DNA of 64,000 nucleotides from an uncultured Prevotellaceae bacterium (GTDB lineage: Bacteria; Bacteroidota; Bacteroidia; Bacteroidales; Bacteroidaceae): NCBI GenBank assembly GCA_946185485.1, contig CAMHJQ010000009.1, positions 41,423 to 105,422 on the forward strand, read 5' to 3'. This document shows, one piece after another, positions 44,956 to 53,900 of this stretch; within the stretch, counting starts at the first letter, position 1, and each line of letters opens with the position of its first letter. The notes under the pieces are model-generated. The model made no database searches, was not told where the DNA came from, and saw only the letters and a program-made list of their open reading frames with translations. The translations under genes and the position numbers were made by a program.

Positions 44956-45933
44956 CTAAAGTTCTGTGATTTCGTCGACAGTGAGACCTGTTGCAGCAGA
45001 AATGTCTGTGGCAGCCAGCCCCATGCCCTTCAGTTTGCGGGCAATATCCGTTTTCTCTTCCGCACGACCTTCGGCACGGCCTTCCGCACGGCCTTCCGCA
45101 CGACCTTCGGCACGACCTTCGGCACGACCTTCGGCACGACCTTCGGCACGACCTTCCTCTTTGAGGGTCTCCCAGGCGTCCTGGGCGGCATGCACACTCA
45201 CCATGTAGTCCTCGTAGGCACGGCGTTCTTTCTCCGTCATGCTCATGATGGCCAGTTTCTTACGAGCAGCCTGCAGGCCTGGGGCGGTAGTGTCCTCACG
45301 AATCTCGGCATCCTTCAGGTAGCGCATCCACTCCTCTATCGGCGTGCGGGCCACCTCGTCGAACTTGTTGACAATCAGCAGGAAGTATTCCGGGAACACC
45401 TCGTCGGGCGGTGTGATGGAAGAATGCCCTACACCAGGACGCACAGGTGCCTGCACCTCCATGAAGCGTTCCTCCTTGGCATTGTTGAACCGCAGGACAG
45501 CATCCTTCTTGGTCATGCCTTTAAAGGTGGTCACGCCGTGATAGGCGTAGTCGTCGCCCGAGCCGAAGTCAAAGTAGAGGATGTTAACGGAGTAAATCTT
45601 GCGGATGACCTTGTAGTCCATGCCGATGCTTATCTGGTCGGTGATGTTTTTCGCAGTGCCGAACAGAATGCGCTGGAAGAAGTCCTTCTCCTTGGTCAGC
45701 TGTACTTCCACGATGATATACTCCCCGTGCTCCGTCTTGGCTTTCACGTCAACACGGTTGGTTTTGTCCTCGCGTGAGTCCTGGTTGCCCTCGCTCTCAA
45801 GGATGTCGGTGATTTTTATCGTTTCACCTATGAGCACGGTGATAAGCCCCTCAAGTACTTCCTTGTTAGCCTTGTCGCGCAGAATGCGCTTAATGGCCCA
45901 GTCGAAACGGACGTATTTACTATTTTCTGTCAT
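44956..45933 (-). CDS. Rpn/PDDEXK-family putative nuclease (transposase-like)
   Basis: The N-terminal 210 residues form a PD-(D/E)XK nuclease-like domain of the Rpn type, with FDWAIKRILRDKANKEVLEG, the acidic core NRVDVKAKTEHGEYIIVEVQ and ILYFDFGSGDDYAYHG. Such proteins promote recombination or are widespread 'transposase-like' genes. The C-terminal part holds eight tandem E-G-R-A units from a 12-bp DNA repeat (about 45056-45156), followed by a helix-turn-helix-like end (GLAATDISAATGLTVDEI). The repeat number probably varies by slippage. It interrupts the PUL between the secreted array and GH3, on the opposite strand, and has its own promoter. Confidence 0.85.
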   Translation of the reverse strand: MTENSKYVRFDWAIKRILRDKANKEVLEGLITVLIGETIKITDILESEGNQDSREDKTNRVDVKAKTEHGEYIIVEVQLTKEKDFFQRILFGTAKNITDQISIGMDYKVIRKIYSVNILYFDFGSGDDYAYHGVTTFKGMTKKDAVLRFNNAKEERFMEVQAPVRPGVGHSSITPPDEVFPEYFLLIVNKFDEVARTPIEEWMRYLKDAEIREDTTAPGLQAARKKLAIMSMTEKERRAYEDYMVSVHAAQDAWETLKEEGRAEGRAEGRAEGRAEGRAEGRAEGRAEGRAEEKTDIARKLKGMGLAATDISAATGLTVDEITEL

Positions 45934-45941
45934 AACGCTTG

Positions 45942-45949
45942 CAAAGATA
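45942..45949 (-). promoter_or_regulatory. -7 promoter box for Rpn gene
   Basis: TATCTTTG on the minus strand, 9 bases before the start codon. Confidence 0.65.
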
Positions 45950-45997
45950 CGAAGAAACTTTGAAACAACAAAAGAAATGGGTGAAAATTCAGCACTT

Positions 45998-46062
45998 GTT
46001 ACAAATGAATAGCCTCGCGTTACATCTGAATATGCCTGAATGCTGGAATGTCACTACCTTTG
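45998..46062 (+). promoter_or_regulatory. HTCS operator copy 6 plus -7 box (46101 ORF / GH3 / GH78-like)
   Basis: Repeats at 45998 (GTTACAAATGAATAG) and 46019 (GTTACATCTGAATAT) are 21 bp apart. TACCTTTG at 46055 is 36 bp after the second. Confidence 0.85.
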
Positions 46063-46100
46063 CTAGCAGAAATTCAATCGTATAACAAGTAAAACAGAGA

Positions 46101-46262
46101 ATGAATATGAATATAAAACAGGGCAGCACAGGGGTCTATAACCATGTGAAATTCCCGAAGGCTGGCGAAGCCCCGATGATTATCGCCGTAGACAAGTCGC
46201 AAGGATGGATGAATGAACGCCAGAGCGTACCGGAGTCATGGTTCTATACCGTGTCTGAATAA
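46101..46262 (+). CDS. Small ORF, 53 aa, directly under operator copy 6
   Basis: The ATG lies 39 bases after the -7 box, a spacing like that of the other operator-controlled genes. The product starts MNMNIKQGSTGVYNHVKFPK and ends QSVPESWFYTVSE. It has no signal peptide and no family I recognise. It may be a short real protein, or the remnant of a longer gene whose middle was lost. A hairpin with four T residues separates it from GH3, so GH3 transcription from this promoter would need read-through. Confidence 0.4.
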   Translation: MNMNIKQGSTGVYNHVKFPKAGEAPMIIAVDKSQGWMNERQSVPESWFYTVSE

Positions 46263-46340
46263 GTAGATTCATACGCCTTTTGAGATTTGTTAGTAGTTAA
46301 TGGTAATTATTAGTTAGTAGTACAATATGTATTATTTTAG

Positions 46341-46375
46341 GAGGGGGCGCTTGCGTGGTGCAATTGCCCCCTTTT
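46341..46375 (+). terminator. Hairpin with T-run between small ORF and GH3
   Basis: GGGGGC pairs with GCCCCC around a 17-base loop, followed by TTTT. It could be a terminator or attenuator ahead of GH3. Confidence 0.6.
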
Positions 46376-46417
46376 CATAAAAAAGGAAAGTTAGACCATT
46401 TATTAAAAACATAAGAT

Positions 46418-48655
46418 ATGAAAAGAACCATCTTGTTGTCGGTCCTGATGCTGACGATGACAGCGACGACAATGACCGCACAGGTCTATCTGGATCCGCA
46501 GGCTCCGATGGAGGAGCGCATAAAAGATGCGCTGAGTCGCATGACAACCCATGAGAAGATTCAGGTAATTCACGCCCAGAGCAAGTTCACCAGTGCCGGT
46601 GTGCCCCGTCTGGGCATACGCCAGCTGAACATGGACGACGGTCCTCACGGCGTGCGCGAAGAACTGGGGTGGAACTCATGGAGCAATGCGGGGTGGACCA
46701 ACGACTCGATTGTGGCCTTCCCCTCGCTGACGTGTCTGGCCTCGACGTGGAACCGCGACCTGTCACGGCTCTACGGCCACACGGTGAGCGAGGAGTTTGC
46801 TTTCCGTGGCAAGGATGTGATGCTGGGCCCCGGCGTGAACATCGCCCGCACACCGATGAACGGCCGTGCCTTTGAGTATATGGGCGAAGACCCCTGTCTG
46901 GCCGGCGAGATGGTGGTGCCCTATATCCAGGCGGCACAGAAGAACGGTGTGGCGTGCTGTCTGAAGCACTGGGTACTGAACGATCAGGAGGTGAACCGTT
47001 TTGGCACCAATGTGATTGTGAGCGAGCGGGCATTGCGCGAAATCTATTTGGAGCCCTTCCGCCGCGCTGTGGACAAGTCACACGTCTGGTCCATCATGGG
47101 CAGTTACAACATGTATAAGGGCATACACTGCTGCCAGCACGACGAGCTGAACAACGGCATCCTGAAAGGCGAGTGGCAGTGGGACGGTGCCATCATCAGC
47201 GACTGGGGCGGCACCACCGACACCAGGCAGGCAGCCATGGGCGGACTCGACATCGAGATGGGGTCGTTCACCGACGGCAAGGTGAAGGAGTCGGAGTTTA
47301 CCTTTGATGACTACTACATGGCCCGTCCGCTGGAGCAACTTATTAACGAGGGCAAGATTCCCATGTCGGTGCTCGATGAGAAGGCGGGTCGTGTGCTGCG
47401 CCTCATCTTCCGCACGGCCATGAACCCGAAGAAAGCCATCGGCAACCAGTGTTCAGAGGCTCACTACGATGCTTGCCGCGCCATTGGTGAAGAAGGCATC
47501 GTGCTGCTGAAGAACAGCCTCACCCCCGCCCCCTCTCCAAAGGGAGAGGGGAGTGGTCAGACAATCCTTCCGCTCAACCTCACGAAATATAGGAATATTC
47601 TCGTTGTTGGTGAGAACGCCACGCGCTCACTGACGCAGGGCGGCGGATCATCCGAGTTGAAGACCCTGCGCGACATCTCACCCTTGGAGGCACTGCGCAG
47701 CCAATGTTCAATGTTCAATGTTCAATGTTCAATGGATTTCGCCCAAGGCTACACTTCCGGCCGTGCGCTCTACGACCAGGTAGACACTGTGGACCCAGCC
47801 GAGAGCGAACGACTGAAAGCCGAGGCACTGGAGAAGGCCCGCCAGGCAGACCTTATTATATATATAGGCGGTCTGAACAAGAACACCAAGCAGGACTGCG
47901 AGAACAGTGACCGCGAGTCTTACGACCTCTCCTTCGGTCAGAACGAACTCATCAGCCAGTTGGCTCAGATTCAGCCCAACATTGTGGTTGTCACCTTCGG
48001 CGGCAATGCTTACGCCACGCCGTGGCTCCAGCAGGTGAAGGCACTGGTGCACTGCTGGTACTTGGGCAGCGAGTCAGGCACGGCACTGGCCAATGTGCTG
48101 ACTGGCAAGGTGAATCCCAGCGGAAAACTGCCCGTGACCTTCGCCAAACGCTATGAGGACTACCCCTATGTGCGCTTCGGCAAGGAAGCCTATCAGGACA
48201 GAAGCGGTCAGGTTGACTATAAGGAAGGCATCTATGTGGGCTATCGCGGCTTTGAGCGCAACAAGAAACAGCCGCAGTTCCCCTTTGGCTACGGGTTGAG
48301 TTACACCACCTTCCAGTACGGACAGCCGACGGCACAGGTCAGCGGTGACCATGTGAATGTGGAGGTGACAATCCAGAACACAGGCAGCGTGGCTGGCAAG
48401 GAGGTGGCACAGGTCTATGTCAGTGCGCCAAAGAACAAGCAGATGGACAAGCCCGTGAAGGAACTGAAAGGCTTTGCCAAGACCCGTCTGCTTCAGCCCG
48501 GCGAGAGTGAGACCCTGCGCATCAGCATCCCGTGCAGTGAACTGGCTTCATGGAACGAAGCTACCCACGAGTGGCAGGTGGACAATGGCACGTACACATT
48601 GCAAGTAGGAGCGAGTTCCGCTGAGATACGGGGGAAGGCCAAGATTAGTTTATAG
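46418..48655 (+). CDS. GH3 family beta-glycosidase (beta-glucosidase/xylosidase type)
   Basis: A signal peptide (MKRTILLSVLMLTMTATTMTA) precedes the GH3 barrel: GVPRLGIRQLNMDDGPHGVR, CCLKHWVLNDQEVNR and the likely nucleophile Asp in GAIISDWGGTTDTRQAA. The alpha/beta sandwich domain follows (GEEGIVLLKNSL, NILVVGENATRS) and then the fibronectin-like end (VTIQNTGSVAGKEVAQVYVS). At 745 residues it is full length. Two repeat tracts are translated in frame: a G/C-rich palindrome at 47517-47560 (LTPAPSPKGEGSG) and a GTTCAAT tract at 47702-47733 (QCSMFNVQCSM). Both fall at the surface of the second domain. It would finish oligosaccharides to glucose or xylose. GH78-like follows 17 bases later. Confidence 0.9.
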   Translation: MKRTILLSVLMLTMTATTMTAQVYLDPQAPMEERIKDALSRMTTHEKIQVIHAQSKFTSAGVPRLGIRQLNMDDGPHGVREELGWNSWSNAGWTNDSIVAFPSLTCLASTWNRDLSRLYGHTVSEEFAFRGKDVMLGPGVNIARTPMNGRAFEYMGEDPCLAGEMVVPYIQAAQKNGVACCLKHWVLNDQEVNRFGTNVIVSERALREIYLEPFRRAVDKSHVWSIMGSYNMYKGIHCCQHDELNNGILKGEWQWDGAIISDWGGTTDTRQAAMGGLDIEMGSFTDGKVKESEFTFDDYYMARPLEQLINEGKIPMSVLDEKAGRVLRLIFRTAMNPKKAIGNQCSEAHYDACRAIGEEGIVLLKNSLTPAPSPKGEGSGQTILPLNLTKYRNILVVGENATRSLTQGGGSSELKTLRDISPLEALRSQCSMFNVQCSMDFAQGYTSGRALYDQVDTVDPAESERLKAEALEKARQADLIIYIGGLNKNTKQDCENSDRESYDLSFGQNELISQLAQIQPNIVVVTFGGNAYATPWLQQVKALVHCWYLGSESGTALANVLTGKVNPSGKLPVTFAKRYEDYPYVRFGKEAYQDRSGQVDYKEGIYVGYRGFERNKKQPQFPFGYGLSYTTFQYGQPTAQVSGDHVNVEVTIQNTGSVAGKEVAQVYVSAPKNKQMDKPVKELKGFAKTRLLQPGESETLRISIPCSELASWNEATHEWQVDNGTYTLQVGASSAEIRGKAKISL
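47517..47560 (-). repeat. G/C-rich palindromic repeat inside GH3
   Basis: CCCCCTCTCC-AAA-GGGAGAGGGG with a CACCCCCGCC flank. Same family and orientation as the element at 525-563. Confidence 0.7.
47702..47733 (-). repeat. ATTGAAC-type repeat inside GH3
   Basis: Four GTTCAAT units, the reverse complement of the intergenic ATTGAAC tracts, translated in frame. Confidence 0.75.
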
Positions 48656-48672
48656 TTCATAGCTGTAATGGA

Positions 48673-50865
48673 ATGAAAAGAATACTATCAACTATTTTGT
48701 TCTGTGCAGTCGCCACACTGATGGCGACTGCACAGACAGCCCATTGGATTACGGCGGACGACTCGTTGCGGAACGAGCCGAATACGTGGATAGAGTTCCG
48801 CAAGGACTTCATGCTGAAGAAGAAACCGAAGAGGACGGAGGCGCGGATTGCCGCCGACTCAAAGTACTGGCTATGGGTGAACGGTAGGCTAGCCGTGTTC
48901 GAAGGCGGTCTGAAGCGAGGGCCGAACCGCACGGACACCTATTACGACGTGGTAGACCTGGCACCCTATCTGCGGAAAGGCCGGAACGACGTGCGACTGC
49001 TGCTGTGCTACTTCGGCAGGGAGGGTTTTTCGCATGTCAGCAGCGGACAGGCGGGTGTCATCGTTGATGCGCCGTCCATCGGGCTGGTGACCGATGCCTC
49101 GTGGCAGAGCCAAAGACTGCAAGCCTACCAGACCTGTGGTGCACCATACACAAACTTCCGGCTGGCGGAGTCGAATATACGCTATGACGCGAGGGAAGAA
49201 TCAAGGGGACAGGTCCATGATTCTGGACAGAATCAAGCGACCTGTCCCCTTGATTCTTGGGGCGAGGGAGCTTGGGGCAAGTTGGTGGAACGGCCTATCC
49301 CACAGTGGAAAGACTACGGCATGAAGACCACCTCCGACTATGAAACCACTGAGGACGAGCAAGGCAATAGGATACTCTCCGTCCGTCTGCCTTATAACAT
49401 GCAGATGACACCATATATCGATGTGACTGACGAAAGCGAAGGCACCTGCATCCGTTTGGAGACTGACCACGTCTGGGGCGGCAGTGCCGAGTGCGTCAGG
49501 GCTGAGTACGTCACCCGGCAGGGACGGCAGCAGTATGAGTCGCTGGGCTGGATGAATGGCGACGTGCTGCGCATCATCTATCCCAAGTCGGCACGACTGA
49601 CCGTTCACAGTATCGGCTACCGCGAAACGGGCTACGACTGCGACTTCGAGGGCTCGTTCACGTGCAACGACAGCACCATCAACCGCTTCTGGCAGAAGGC
49701 CATGCGCACGCTCTATGTGAACATGCGCGACAACTACTTCGACTGTCCCGACCGCGAAAGGGCACAGTGGTGGGGCGATGTCACCATCCTGATGGGCCAG
49801 AGTTTCTACCAGCTCTCGCCACGTGCCAACCTGCTGATGCGCAAGGCCATCCGCGAACTCGTCGATTGGCAGAAAGATGACGGCACCCTATTCTCGCCCA
49901 TTCCCGCCGGGAACTGGGACAAGGAACTGCCGGCACAGTCGCTGACCGCCATCAGTACCTACGGCTTCTGGTACTATTATATGCACACGGGCGACAAGGA
50001 AACGATGACGTATGTCTATCCTGCCATGCGCCGCTACCTCGCCTTATGGACACTCGACGACGACGGACTGACCAACGAACGGCAGGGAGGGTGGCCTTGG
50101 GGCGACTGGGGCACCGACGTGGATATGCGCCTGATACTGGCTGCGTGGCACTACCAGGCCCTGCAGTCGGCCATCAACGTGGCAGCGTTGACGGGACACG
50201 ATGCCGATATCGCTGACTACGAACGGCAGATGCAGTCTATCCGTGCGGCCTTCAACCGCTGCTGGAACGGCTACGCCTACCGCCATCCGTCGTATCACGG
50301 ATCCACCGACGACCGTGTGCAGGCGATGGCCGTAGTGAGCGGACTGGCTGACAACACGAAGTATGACAGCATCTTCGAGGTCATCAAGACGCAGGAGTAT
50401 GCCAGTCCCTATATGGAGAAATACGTCTATGAGGCACTGATGCGGATGGGACATGCCGACTATGCCTTAGAGCGTTTCAAGAAACGCTTTGGACCGATGA
50501 TTGCCGACACACAGCATACTACGCTCTATGAAGGCTGGCAGGAGGGTGGTTACGGTGGCGGCTCCACTAACCATGCCTGGAGCGGTGGCATGCTCACCGA
50601 TATCTGCGAACAGATTCTCGGCATCCGTCCCACCGCCCCCGGGTGGAAGGAAGTGTCTATCCGTCCTATTGTCAGCCCCATCACCGAAACCGACATCACT
50701 ATCCCGACGGTGAACGGCACTTTGTCCTATAGTTTCAAGGACGACGGCTCCGTCTATCATGCCACCGTCACTATCCCCAGAGACATGACGGTTCGCTTCT
50801 ATACCCCCGAAGGAGAGCAGATATTACGGAGAGGAACGCACGAAGTGACATTTAGTTACAAATGA
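48673..50865 (+). CDS. GH78-like alpha-L-rhamnosidase-type glycosidase, exported
   Basis: A signal peptide (MKRILSTILFCAVATLMATA) precedes a GH78-type N-terminal sandwich (ARIAADSKYWLWVNGRLAVF, YYDVVDLAPYLRKGRNDVRL), a second sandwich, and an (alpha/alpha)6 barrel with the signature YFDCPDRERAQWWGD and GGWPWGDWGTDVDM, then a C-terminal sandwich. Inverting alpha-rhamnosidases share this build, but related families with other specificity exist. A 59-bp double-hairpin element at 49198-49256 inserts about 20 residues (SRGQVHDSGQ, NQATCPLDS) between the two N-terminal sandwiches. It directly follows GH3 in the same operon. Confidence 0.8.
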   Translation: MKRILSTILFCAVATLMATAQTAHWITADDSLRNEPNTWIEFRKDFMLKKKPKRTEARIAADSKYWLWVNGRLAVFEGGLKRGPNRTDTYYDVVDLAPYLRKGRNDVRLLLCYFGREGFSHVSSGQAGVIVDAPSIGLVTDASWQSQRLQAYQTCGAPYTNFRLAESNIRYDAREESRGQVHDSGQNQATCPLDSWGEGAWGKLVERPIPQWKDYGMKTTSDYETTEDEQGNRILSVRLPYNMQMTPYIDVTDESEGTCIRLETDHVWGGSAECVRAEYVTRQGRQQYESLGWMNGDVLRIIYPKSARLTVHSIGYRETGYDCDFEGSFTCNDSTINRFWQKAMRTLYVNMRDNYFDCPDRERAQWWGDVTILMGQSFYQLSPRANLLMRKAIRELVDWQKDDGTLFSPIPAGNWDKELPAQSLTAISTYGFWYYYMHTGDKETMTYVYPAMRRYLALWTLDDDGLTNERQGGWPWGDWGTDVDMRLILAAWHYQALQSAINVAALTGHDADIADYERQMQSIRAAFNRCWNGYAYRHPSYHGSTDDRVQAMAVVSGLADNTKYDSIFEVIKTQEYASPYMEKYVYEALMRMGHADYALERFKKRFGPMIADTQHTTLYEGWQEGGYGGGSTNHAWSGGMLTDICEQILGIRPTAPGWKEVSIRPIVSPITETDITIPTVNGTLSYSFKDDGSVYHATVTIPRDMTVRFYTPEGEQILRRGTHEVTFSYK
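49198..49256. repeat. 59-bp REP-like double hairpin inside GH78-like gene
   Basis: GAATCAAGGGGACAGGT (49198-49214) pairs perfectly with ACCTGTCCCCTTGATTC (49240-49256). Inside, GATTCT pairs with AGAATC. It is translated in frame. Confidence 0.85.
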
Positions 50866-50919
50866 ATAGCCATGCGTTACAGATGAATATGCACAAAAGT
50901 GGGAGAATGGCTAATTTTG
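50855..50919 (+). promoter_or_regulatory. HTCS operator copy 7 plus -7 box (susC operon)
   Basis: Repeats at 50855 (GTTACAAATGAATAG) and 50876 (GTTACAGATGAATAT) are 21 bp apart. TAATTTTG at 50912 is 36 bp after the second. The first repeat overlaps the end of the GH78-like gene. Confidence 0.88.
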
Positions 50920-50956
50920 CGACATCATTTTTTATTAATCAGTTAAAACTGTTTAT

Positions 50957-53900
50957 ATGACACTAACTAAAAGCAAACAGCGGAATGATTGTCCGCGATG
51001 GAGACTGATGCTGACCACACTACTGGTAGCGGTTGGCATATTGACAGCCTCTGCACAGACCCAGACGGTGAAGGGTGTGGTCACCTCAGCCGCCGATGGG
51101 GAGCCTCTGATTGGTGCTACGGTTCTGGTCAAGGAGACCAAGTCTGGCACGGTGACTGACTTTGACGGTAATTTCGTGACGAAAGCCGCCAAGGGACAAA
51201 CACTCGTTATCTCGTATATCGGCTACGAGACGAAGAATATCAAGTACACAGGTCAAGCCACCATCAATGTGGCTTTGGAAACTGATGCCTCCACACTCGA
51301 TGAGGTGGTGGTTGTCGGTTACGGTGTGATGAAACGCTCAGACATCACCGGTTCGGTGGTATCCGTGGGCGAGAAAGACATCAAGAAGTCGGTCGTCACG
51401 TCGGTAGACCAGGCCCTGCAAGGTCGTGCCGCTGGTGTGCAGGTAACGCAGAACTCTGGTTCGCCTGGTGGTGGTATCTCTGTGGCCATCCGTGGTGTTA
51501 ACTCGCTGAACGGAAACGAGCCGCTCTATGTGGTTGACGGTGTAGCCATCGACGGACAGACCAACGGCAACAGTTCGGCCCTGTCGAGCATCAACCCCTC
51601 AGACATTGTGTCAATGGAGGTGCTGAAGGATGCCTCGGCAACGGCCATCTACGGTTCGCGGGCCTCCAACGGTGTGGTACTCATCACTACCAAGAAGGGA
51701 CAGGCTGGAAAGCCGACGATCAGTTATGAGGGCTACTATGCCGTGCAGAAGATTCCCACCAAGTTGGAAACGATGAACCTGCGCGAGTATGCTGTATTAT
51801 ATAATGAACGCGTAGATGCCCTGGGATGGGGTGAGCGTGAAGAATTTGCCGACCCGTCAGTGCTGGGCGACGGTACCGACTGGCAGGGCGAGATATTCCG
51901 TAGTGCACCGATGCAGAACCACCAACTGTCGGTGAGCGGAGGTAATGACGCCGGGCAGTATCTGATCAGTGGTGGTTACCTGAAGCAGAACGGTATTGCT
52001 GTAGGCTCAGACTTCAAGCGTTTCTCCGCTCGCGTCAATGCCGACTCGCACATCGGCAAGTGGCTGCAGGTGGGTGTGCAGAGTTCGTTCTCGCGCACAG
52101 AGAAGAACAACACCATTGATGACGGCAACGTCATTGAGACGGCACTGAAACAGTTGCCCGAGATGCCTGCCAAGAACCCTGACGGTTCGTGGGGCTATCA
52201 GGAGACCAACCAGCTGGCCACCTATTATTCAAACCCGCTGGCCGATGCCCTGACCAAGGAGAACTATGAGAAGGGCTTGCAACTGATGATTAACGGCTAT
52301 GCCAATGTGAACATCTGCAAGGGGCTGTCGTTCCGCATGGAGTATGGCGGCAGTTACAACTATAACAACACTTATTACTATCAGCCCAACCTGACCCTGG
52401 GCAGTTGGTCGCAGACCAGTTCGGGCAGCCGCGGCGCATCGAACAGCAGCTACTGGTCGTTCAAGCAGTACATGACCTACATGAACACCTTTGCCAAGAA
52501 GCACAGCGTGAACATCATGGCCGGTCACGAGGCACAGGAGTCGTCGTGGGAGAACTTGTCGGCCGGACGTACGGGCTACCTCTTTAATACCGTACACGAG
52601 CTGAACGTGGGCGACATGAAGACCGCCACCAACAGCAACCAGAAGGGCTCGTCGAGCATCGAGTCGTACTATGGTCGTCTGAACTACACCTTCGACGAGC
52701 GCTATCTGCTGACCGCCACACTGCGTGCCGACGGTTCGTCATCGTTCGGTCCGGACAACCGCTGGGGTTGGTTCCCCTCGGTAGCCCTGGCTTGGCGCTT
52801 CAAGCAGGAGTCGTTCTTGAAGGATGTCGACTGGCTGTCGAACGGTAAGCTGCGACTGGGCTGGGGTCTGGTGGGTAACCAGAATGCCGGTGCCTATGCC
52901 TATGGTGCGACAATGGCCAGTGTGGCAACGGCCTACGGTACGGGTTTCTATCCCAACAACTTTGCCAACAGCAAACTGAAGTGGGAGCAGACCAAGTCGT
53001 GGAACGTCGGTCTGGACTTGAGCTTCTTCAACAACCGTATCGAGTTCATCTTTGATGCCTATCTGAAAAACACCGACAACCTGCTGATGCAGGCAGCACT
53101 GCCCACGTATGTGAGTGGTGTCATCACCTCACCCTGGGTGAACTCGGGTGCCATGCGCAACAAGGGTTTTGAGTTCACGCTGAATACGGTGAACATCTCG
53201 AACAAGAACTTCGAATGGACTTCGGGCCTCACCTTCTCGCTGAACCGCAACGAGGTGACAAAGCTCTACACAGAGAGTAGCGGCATACAAGGAAACATCA
53301 ACGGTCTGACCTATACCTACACTACCGTCGGACAGCCTGTGGCACAGTTCTACGGCTACGAGGTCATCGGGATGTTCGAGAAAGAGGATGACTTCTACCA
53401 AAAGGACATCAACGGCGACTACCTGCTCGACGCAAAAGGCAACAAGATGATTGTTGCACTGCCTGAAGACAAGGTGGTGGACGAGGGCACGGGCATCTGG
53501 TATGGCGACTACATCTACAAGGACCAAAACAGCGACGGTGTCATCAACGAGCAGGATCGTACCTTCCTCGGCAATCCAGAGCCGAAGTTCACTTTCGGTC
53601 TGAACAACAGCTGGCGCTGGAAGGATTTCGACGTGAACCTGTTTATCACCGGCTCGGTGGGCAACAAGGTGTTCAACTATCTGGCTCAGCAGCAGTCGGA
53701 CCCCACGAACCGCTGGGTGACACTGAAGTCGGTTTGCAACTTTGCCAAGTACGACTTGATAGACCCTGAGGGTGAGCGCACGCTGGACAACATGCAGATG
53801 ACGAACCCGGGGGCAAGCACCTACCGCATCGATCAGGCTAAGGCCAACGACAACTCCCGTCTGAGCAATATCTTCATAGAGGATGGTAGCTATGTGCGAG

